From positions 18,365,218 to 18,429,217 of the forward strand of contig NC_072456.1 in NCBI RefSeq assembly GCF_027596085.1: a stretch of DNA of 64,000 nucleotides, given 5' to 3'. This DNA comes from Anoplopoma fimbria (Eukaryota > Chordata > Actinopteri > Perciformes > Anoplopomatidae). Within the stretch, counting starts at the first letter, position 1. Every line of letters starts with the position of its first letter. The notes under the pieces were generated by a model. The model was not told the DNA's origin, did no database searches, and was given only the letters and a program-made list of their open reading frames with translations. The translations under genes and the position numbers were made by a program. This document shows, in pieces, positions 1 to 64,000 of the stretch.

Positions 1-774
1 CCAAACTCCAGAGCCTGCTAGTTTTCAAACACAATATGATTTTGGGGAGATCAGCTTTGCTCACCACATAGTTAGATTTTTTTATGAGAACACTCGACAT
101 ACAGAACACAAGCAGAACTTAAATGAAGGAGTTTACACTTGAGCAGATGCCCCTTTAAGGAACCTATATCCATTTTAAAGCATCAAGTGTTAAGTGCTGA
201 TCAAGGAGCACAAATCCACACTTTTCTTTTTTACTTCGGACACTGATCCTGGAGCAGCACTGCAGTTTCGAATGCTTTTTAAGAAGCAGGTAGTTTAAGT
301 CTCCATAACATTTTGTCTGTATATGTTTTGTGTGTTACTGTGTCTATAACTGAGAAGCCATATTGAAAATATAATATCTTATTACAGCAAGTAGAGTTTA
401 TGTTCACTGGTTGTGTCTTTTGCTTTAGTCAGTTTGGAGATGAAGCAAATAGCAACCTTTAGGCAAAAGAAAGCTTTATTTTTCTATTCTTGACTCAAGT
501 TTGGGAGTCTCCTTTTTGCTATCTTTCTGCCCTCTTCCTCTTACTGTACCAATCTTTAGACTGTGGATTTTTGAGGTAGTCATGCAGCCACAGCGTAGAG
601 GGAGGCAAAGCAGGTAGCTTTGCTTTCCTTGTGTTTTGTAATTACAAACATTTTTCTGACTCTCTGCTTTGGGTTTTTTAAATGAAAAAAAAGGATTTTC
701 TTCTTCTTCCTAAGTTCCACTGATAGGTGGACTGTGTGGAAAGTCCACATTGTTCATGTTGGAAATTAAATAAA
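1..774 (+). other. probable 3' UTR end of a convergent plus-strand gene
   Basis: No coding frame is convincing here. The stretch is A/T-rich, UTR-like and ends at a plus-strand AATAAA (769-774) followed by GT-rich sequence. In human, SLC12A2 lies tail to tail with FBN2, so this may be the slc12a2 3' UTR. That identification is inferred from synteny only; no slc12a2 codons are visible. Confidence 0.4.
769..774 (+). terminator. poly(A) signal AATAAA, plus strand
   Basis: AATAAA is followed within about 20-40 bases by GT-rich sequence containing two copies of TTGTGTC/TTATGTGTC type, which resembles a cleavage-stimulation element. It would terminate the gene entering from the left. Confidence 0.5.
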
Positions 775-891
775 ATGATTACCACTTATGTGTCACCTTG
801 TGTCACTTTTGTTAGCCGTGGACATTTAAACACAAGCCTAAGAGAAAAGAATAACTCAGGACACAAGACTTAAAAATATACCCCACAATAC

Positions 892-897
892 TTTATT
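892..897 (-). terminator. poly(A) signal AATAAA for fbn2
   Basis: TTTATT on the plus strand is AATAAA on the minus strand. Downstream in gene direction there is T/GT-rich sequence (about 835-875). It is the most distal of several candidate signals and gives a 3' UTR of about 2.6 kb. Confidence 0.5.
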
Positions 898-1927
898 GCC
901 GTTAATGTCACTGGACAAAAAGTTTACAATATAATGTGAATCACTCTAATTTTACAGACTGCCATGTGGTGTTATAAATCTTTGGTTTCTGACTTTGGAC
1001 AAAAATGACGATTATTCAGCGTACTAAAAAAGATGCTCCATGATGGCTGATTGATTCATTGATCGTCAGCTACTAGATATGTTGTAACTGGATGATTGTC
1101 ATTGCAGCTTTCAGCTGGACTCTGTATGAACAAGTGTCAGGCTTCTGGTGGACATTTGAACTCAAACAGTTCAAATGCCCAGCTTATTTCTAAAGTATAA
1201 AGCACACATTTCAATGCAAGCAGATGATCATGACAGTATTGTTTCAAGTTTGACACTGAAGCTGAGATACAGTAAGTACACGAAACACACTGCCTTTTTT
1301 TAAACATAGTGGCAAATAAAAGAAAAATGACAAACTGACAATAAAGATACAAAGTATACAAATGTTTCCAGGTTAGAAAAATGGTTATGTACTATAAACA
1401 TTGCCTCGGCTGTGGGGTAGTGCAGCAACCTTGACTGTTAAGAGAAAAAGATTATCGTTCAGCACCATAGATCCTTGCTGGAGATGGTCATTGATCCTTA
1501 TGGCATTGTACAGACAGTGTAAGTTTGCATGAGATAATAGATGATGGGAATGTTAATTATCTTTAAGTCTGATTTCATTTGCTGACGATTTATTTGACTG
1601 AAGACCTTGGTTTAAAACAATACAAACAAATACAACGTTGTGTTCGCTTTTTGTTGGTTTCGCTTCTTTTTTTCTCAACAAAACAAAGTCAACAGCACAT
1701 AAAGGCCTTCAATATTGGGTTTACTGTAAGTATTTGTTTCGGCAGCCTGACATAAAAAAAAAAACTACATTTCACTTAAAAATATACAATTTAATTTTCA
1801 AGAAGCAAGTTTGATAATATTGTTTTTTTCAGCACTGAGACAATACAAAAGACAGACATACACAATAACAATAAATCCTAGCAAAAAAAAAAAGAGGAAT
1901 TTTTGCAATCCCGATTCAAGACTGCAC

Positions 1928-1933
1928 TTTATT
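1928..1933 (-). terminator. alternative poly(A) signal AATAAA, minus strand
   Basis: TTTATT on the plus strand, about 1.55 kb after the fbn2 stop. Use of this site would shorten the 3' UTR by about 1 kb. It is only a motif match. Confidence 0.3.
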
Positions 1934-3477
1934 TGTACAGCGTAAGAGATGGTATTACCTAGCACCGTTTTTCTCTTTGAGAGAAAAAAAAATCACGAAA
2001 ACTGAGAGATGACCTGATGGATATTTGTGTTTTTGTGAGGTTTCGTGTTCACCTGTGCATGCCCTTACGTTGTTAAGCACTACCTTTAGTTACAGCTAAC
2101 ATGTCTTGCACCTTTGAGACTCTTACTAGAGTCAGTTGTGTGTCTCTTTGTGTTGTAAATGAGGCTCAGACATCGAGCTCAAGTCAAAGAAGTCAGATAA
2201 AGTCAGCTTTCAAGTTCAGCCTCCCAACTCCGGCTGTCAGCTACAGCTCTGTTCCCCTGAAGCATTTATGTTCAGGAGTTTGTTTGAAAAATGCAAAACC
2301 CAGGAGAAGCTACAAGCCTCTGGCAGCTGACAAGCGGAAAAAACTTTGGACATAAGGAAAAAGCTGGCTCTCAGGTCCAGAATCAGTGCACCTGAAATCT
2401 TAATCCCTACAAGGATAAATACATGTGACCTGATCTATCTTCTTTTAAGCATACGAGCTACTACCTGGTGTATTTCCCTGCTCATGATGCATGCTGAGCG
2501 ATACTAGCCCCCTCTTTTGTTTTAAAGTCAGCATCACTGCATGGTGTCCACACTCTGTGAGAGATACTGAGGTAACCAAACATGACAGCACACACACGCA
2601 AACACGCTAACCCCTGCTTTCTGCTGCCCGCAGGCAGGACAAAAGTCAGTTACATCAGAGTAGAACACAGCTTTTCTGTACCTCTAGTCTAAAAATTGGT
2701 TGTCATCCAGCTACAAAACCGACCGCTATGGACTAAAGAACCTGAAATTCTGTGTAAATGTTGCAGTCCTTCGTGTTAACATTTTTCAAACAGCACAAAT
2801 ACATTAAATGACACACTACAATACTGAGAGGGGCGGACGTGACAAACCTTGTCTCAAGTGTTGGGATTTTTTACCGAGATAACAGAGAGGTGAGAAAGTC
2901 CGTGGACCACCATGACGGCATTTAACCCCTTATATTTAGGCGTAATATCACTTCTTTATAACACTAAACAGAAAGATATCACTTTATATCCTGCATGTGA
3001 TTTTAATACTACAACACAAGTTGCATTAAGACAGTGTTGGCCACTCTCAGCACTTCATTTCTGTTTCTGTGTAATTCCTTGTTTTGCTCGCCTACAAAAG
3101 TGCTTCATGGACTTGTGAACCATCTGTCTGCCATTTGGTCTGTATTAGAGGACTATGGTCCAAGCACTAGGACACCTCTCTGCCATCTCCTCCGCTGGCT
3201 CTCTCAATGGAGAATGAGTGCTGGGTCGGATACAAGTGGAGGGGTGCAAGAGGGGGTGTAGTCAGGGTTAAAAAACAACACACAAAACATGAACATATAA
3301 TAACATAAACAGTAACAAAGTGGTGGTAGAGTTGGGCTGATTGACTCAGTCTTTCATAGCCCTTGATTGCCCCTGTTGGTGAGGATGGTCCTGTAGGGGA
3401 GGAGTTATTGGATAAAAAGGGAGGGTTAAAACTCAAAGGCTTTAGAATCAGTCCAGAACAGGATTAGGACCCTGAGC

Positions 3478-60671
<57,194 letters not shown>

Positions 60672-62702
60672 TTGTTGGTCTGGCTATCCCTCCAAACGTA
60701 GTGTCTCCGTGTCACCTCTCACTTTTAGCGACTCACTATACGGACCCAGGCTGAGCAGTGGGATCTAGACCTGGATCCAGATCAAAAGTCCTGGTGTGCA
60801 CTCCAGAGCAGGGGCTAAAGAGAGGAAGGAAGAAGATGAAAGCTAAGAAACACTTTGAAATACAGAGTTACTTATCAGGCTTACCAGCCTTATCAGTGGT
60901 TCCAAAACTTCTTTGTTTGACTTTGTGCCCCAGCAGCCCTATCAGATGAGCTCATGTGCTCCTTTATCAGCACCATCACTCGTATTGCAATAAAAAAGCT
61001 CATCATAAGGTGGACGTTATTAGGAACTGTTAATGATATTAACATTTCATTAAGGATGTTTGGTCAGCATTACTTGGAGTTGCTTGGAGAGGCTGGACAA
61101 TTCAGCAATGTATCCATTGATTTTAGCCAAAACCGGCTAATTATTTAATCTGTTTAGTCATTACTTTTAGTTTATTAATTCAACTTTTAGCTAGCTAACT
61201 ATTCCAAATTCTCTAGTTTAAATGTACTCTCAATTTGCAACACTTGCACTGACTCGAGTTGACTCAAGACAGCTTACTGGTTATTTCAATGAAGAAAGAT
61301 AATTAGTTGAGCTTTCCACATACCTGCTGCAGTAGCACCCCTTTAATCCCCGGTTAGGAATCATTGATTTTACAGACAAAATCATTGTAACCTTGTGATA
61401 CAGCTAAACTTATTCCCATAAAAAATGTGCATCCTTAGAAATTTGTGAAAAAGACATGTACAATTCTCTTGTGCAATGGTTTGAAATGCAATTATTCACT
61501 GATTTTATTTGGTGGTTATATTGAGAAAAGAGGAAACATATGAGTGGGTGGGGGGGATTAAGAAGAGCATGCAAGGAAATCAAAGAGACACTTAAAGCCT
61601 GACTTCCAGCAATCTGTTTTCACTATACTGCACTTCAAAGCACTTTCATAAGTGGTTTATCACTCCACAGACACCAAATACTGTATGTAGTGACTACACA
61701 CTGCAGAGAGAGAGTCATTAACTGATTAGAGAGACATGTCCAGTGTCAGAGATAGAATATCAAATGCTTTTATTGTCATTGTCATTAAAAGGGATGTTAA
61801 TAAGGCTTCTAACCATTTAAAAACAAATAAGCTATTTATAATTGAAAACCCCATTAGGCCTCTGAAAAATGCTTAATGTTGAAGAAAGAGGGTAACGTCA
61901 CACACTAGTCATATATTTAAACTGTGCCAACTGCTCATTAACATACATTGCTTTAATTTAAAGGGTCAAAAGCCAAAAAGGTTGGGAATCACAGAGAGAG
62001 TTAAGTGGTGAGGTAAAGATGATCAATCAACTCAAATGTTCTCTCTCCATCACACATACCATCACCAGAGAAAGCAGAAAACAAATACTCATCCATGTAA
62101 AGGCACAACATTAAATTACTCCCATTATCAATCATTGTGGAGTCTGGCTTTCTAAATCAGATTATTTAGGATTTGCTGACCCCATGCATAGCTTATATAG
62201 TTTTACAAGCATGTCTTAACTGCATTAAACTGTAAACCATCCAGAGTCCAACTGAACTGAACAGCCATGGGGTTTATTTTCTCTTCTCCATCTCAGGTTT
62301 AAGAGTGAACTGTGGGCCCCTGGTGATATATAACCTCAGCAGACCCAGCCATGGATCCAACCACATTATACATCTGGGCTGGACAAAGAAAAGAAAAGAA
62401 ATATGGGCCGCATCCCACTGACTCTGATTCATTTTAAAGGAGGATGAGAGATAGATGAGCAGTGAACTCACTCAAGCATGCAGAGAAAAAATATTATGAT
62501 GGCAAGACAGGGACAGGAAGAAATGGAAATTAAGACATTATGTTTACATAATTACATGTAATCATCCGATATTTAACAATTTTCTTTCATAAGGGAAAGA
62601 CCAATGAAAGTATTTGAATGTGACTTTTTGTGGTGGCCTATTATAACTGCAATGGTTTAGACCAATCCATAGATGGGCGTATTAAGCTTCTTATGGGCCG
62701 AG

Positions 62703-62708
<6 letters not shown>

Positions 62709-62738
<30 letters not shown>
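62709..62738 (+). repeat. A30 homopolymer run
   Basis: 30 consecutive A bases after TTATAT; could be a retroposon tail, but no body was recognised. Confidence 0.9.
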
Positions 62739-62739
<1 letters not shown>

Positions 62740-63510
62740 GGTAGATTTTTCCACTCACACAAGACAAAAAAAAAGTTGTCTTTTGCTGCTTGCAGTAAGA
62801 GAAGTGAACGGAGGCGGGATCAATGCCGAACAAAAGAAATGCCTGATCAATTACCGAGGTGGAGCTCTGCTGAGCACTTCTCCACCCGAGCTGCTGTCAA
62901 AGTAACGCAGGTACAGCATCCAGTCTGCATTATCAATTCATCCATTTTGAATCTAGTCCTTAAAATACAACTGACATAAGAGGTATTGTAATCACACGGT
63001 GATTTGAGAAATAAAATCACAGAATAGCATTACATCGGTAAAGAAATGCAAAAAAAAAAAAAACAGTTACATGTTGTTAGAGTTAAGTAGTCCAACTTTT
63101 AAAGAAAATTAAATATTGAGAAACATATGACATAAAGTATATAGACACTACAACAAGCGCAGGTTCCATCTGCCACACTTAGAAAAGTAGCTATAAAACA
63201 ACCATTGACGCAGTTGCAAGATGACAGAGAGACTCTTTAGCTTTTTTTTTACAATATCGCAGCGGTGGAACGAGCTCTGCAGCTCACCGCAACTTTATGA
63301 ATGGAGAAAAAACGCAACATCAGCTCCTACTTGCAGAAACTCAAGTTAATCCCAGATGGGAAGATAGTTTCTTATTCCACTTTACTTGCACAAAAAGCTT
63401 ATCTTCAAACCTACAAGCAGGCGAGCAGCTATTAAACTGTAAAACGTGTCTAGCCTGCAGGGTTTTTGTTTTTTCTCTTCATGCAGTTTCTTAAAACGCC
63501 GGTAAAAAAT

Positions 63511-63565
63511 AAAAAAAAAAGTGCAACTTCACACGCTTTGAAACAATAGTTGCACTTTTTTTTTT
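63511..63565. repeat. perfect 17-base inverted repeat
   Basis: Arms AAAAAAAAAAGTGCAAC (63511-63527) and GTTGCACTTTTTTTTTT (63549-63565) with a 21-base loop. It may be a small foldback element. Confidence 0.85.
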
Positions 63566-64000
63566 TTTTTTTTTAACCTTCCTGCATCTTAATCATGTGA
63601 GTTGCGCTCCATCTATCTAACAGACATGCATTGGGAGATTATCCCCCGTGTAACAACAGGTTTCTGAAACAATAGTCTCAATCAAAGGCATTGATAACTC
63701 CATTGAACAGCACTAAGCAGATCACTAATGCGCACAATACCTTGCGACAATTGGAGTGCCGTGGCGTCGAGCAGTCCAGGGTCGGAATTTGAGACAGGAT
63801 ATGTGCCCCAGAATGGAATATTGAACTATAGCCTTGTGAGAAAAAGAGAAAAGTTAGGGAAATGCCCTGTTTGGGAGAGGGGAGGGGACACGAGAGTGAG
63901 GCAGAGACACGGAGAGAGAGAGGGGGTAGTAGCGGACTGCAGGACAAACCCACATTCCTCAAGACTCATAGAGTTGTTATAACAGGGGCCAAGCAGCTAA

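Larger units (their letters stand above)
870..3477 (-). other. fbn2: fbn2 3' UTR (inferred extent)
   Basis: This stretch follows the fbn2 TGA at 3478-3480. It contains A/T-rich blocks, several poly(A)/poly(T) runs and no credible exon; the open frames at 2101-2355, 2912-3118 and 3167-3436 have no recognisable domain. The end is set by the AATAAA at 892-897. Earlier signals at 1928-1933 and 1589-1594 could give shorter transcripts. Confidence 0.55.
60672..64000 (-). other. fbn2 5' flank: 5' UTR and possible promoter, undefined
   Basis: No clear TATA box, CpG island or coding frame was recognised. A possible 3' splice site at 60751 (ACTGCTCAG|CCTGGG on the minus strand) would allow upstream non-coding exons. 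A candidate donor CGCAAG|GTATTG lies at 63740/63741. Other content: an A30 run (62709-62738) and a hairpin (63511-63565). Confidence 0.4.

Noticed and set aside
63678..63962. 94-codon minus-strand frame in the 5' flank, considered as a first exon
   Set aside because: No link in frame to exon 2 and no fibrillin N-terminal features; the true exon 1 is at 60508-60671.

Overview
The window is vertebrate nuclear DNA, most likely from a teleost fish. It holds one large split gene with short phase-1 EGF exons, abundant (CA)n microsatellites, relics of LINEs, and a tRNA-derived SINE of a type I recognise from fish genomes. There is no bacterial gene organisation, and I saw no rRNA, no intact tRNA gene and no CRISPR array. 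Most long open frames are chance readings or (CA)n translations.

The minus strand from 60671 down to 3478 carries a complete fibrillin-2 gene (fbn2; I cannot tell fbn2a from fbn2b). I placed 64 coding exons by joining GT/AG junctions in phase. Their lengths sum to 8,652 bases, an unbroken frame of 2,883 residues plus TGA, close to human FBN2 (2,912). The domain order is the fibrillin order: signal peptide and N-terminal furin site (exon 1), FUN domain, EGF1-3, hybrid 1, cbEGF1-2, TB1, a Gly/Asn-rich linker, EGF4, cbEGF3-43 interrupted by TB2, hybrid 2 and TB3-7, then a furin site and C-terminal propeptide. The Gly-rich rather than Pro-rich linker and the C-terminal propeptide point to fibrillin-2. 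Exon 1 has only 54 full codons and is easily missed; it lies at 60508-60671, 7.6 kb from exon 2.

Layout. Positions 1-774 look like the 3' UTR of a plus-strand neighbour ending at an AATAAA at 769; slc12a2 would be expected from human synteny. Positions 870-3477 are the fbn2 3' UTR, with its AATAAA on the minus strand at 892-897, so the two genes meet tail to tail. Positions 3478-23690 hold exons 64 to 10, densely packed. Positions 23691-60507 hold exons 9 to 2 scattered in introns of up to 8.8 kb, which carry nearly all the repeats: several (CA)50-type tracts, a (GAA)34 tract, a dead LINE, a SINE, an inverted repeat pair around exon 6, and a minisatellite with a LINE-like tail beside exon 1. 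Positions 60672-64000 are 5' flank, with no confident promoter.

The most notable points are: cbEGF6 and most of TB2 share one exon (an intron absent relative to human fibrillin exon numbering); the TB3 integrin motif reads RGE, while the TB4 RGD is kept; CA or UG repeats sit within about 20 bases of several 5' splice sites; and inverted repeats flank exon 6. I found no previously undescribed gene system; the findings concern variations in a known gene and its repeats.
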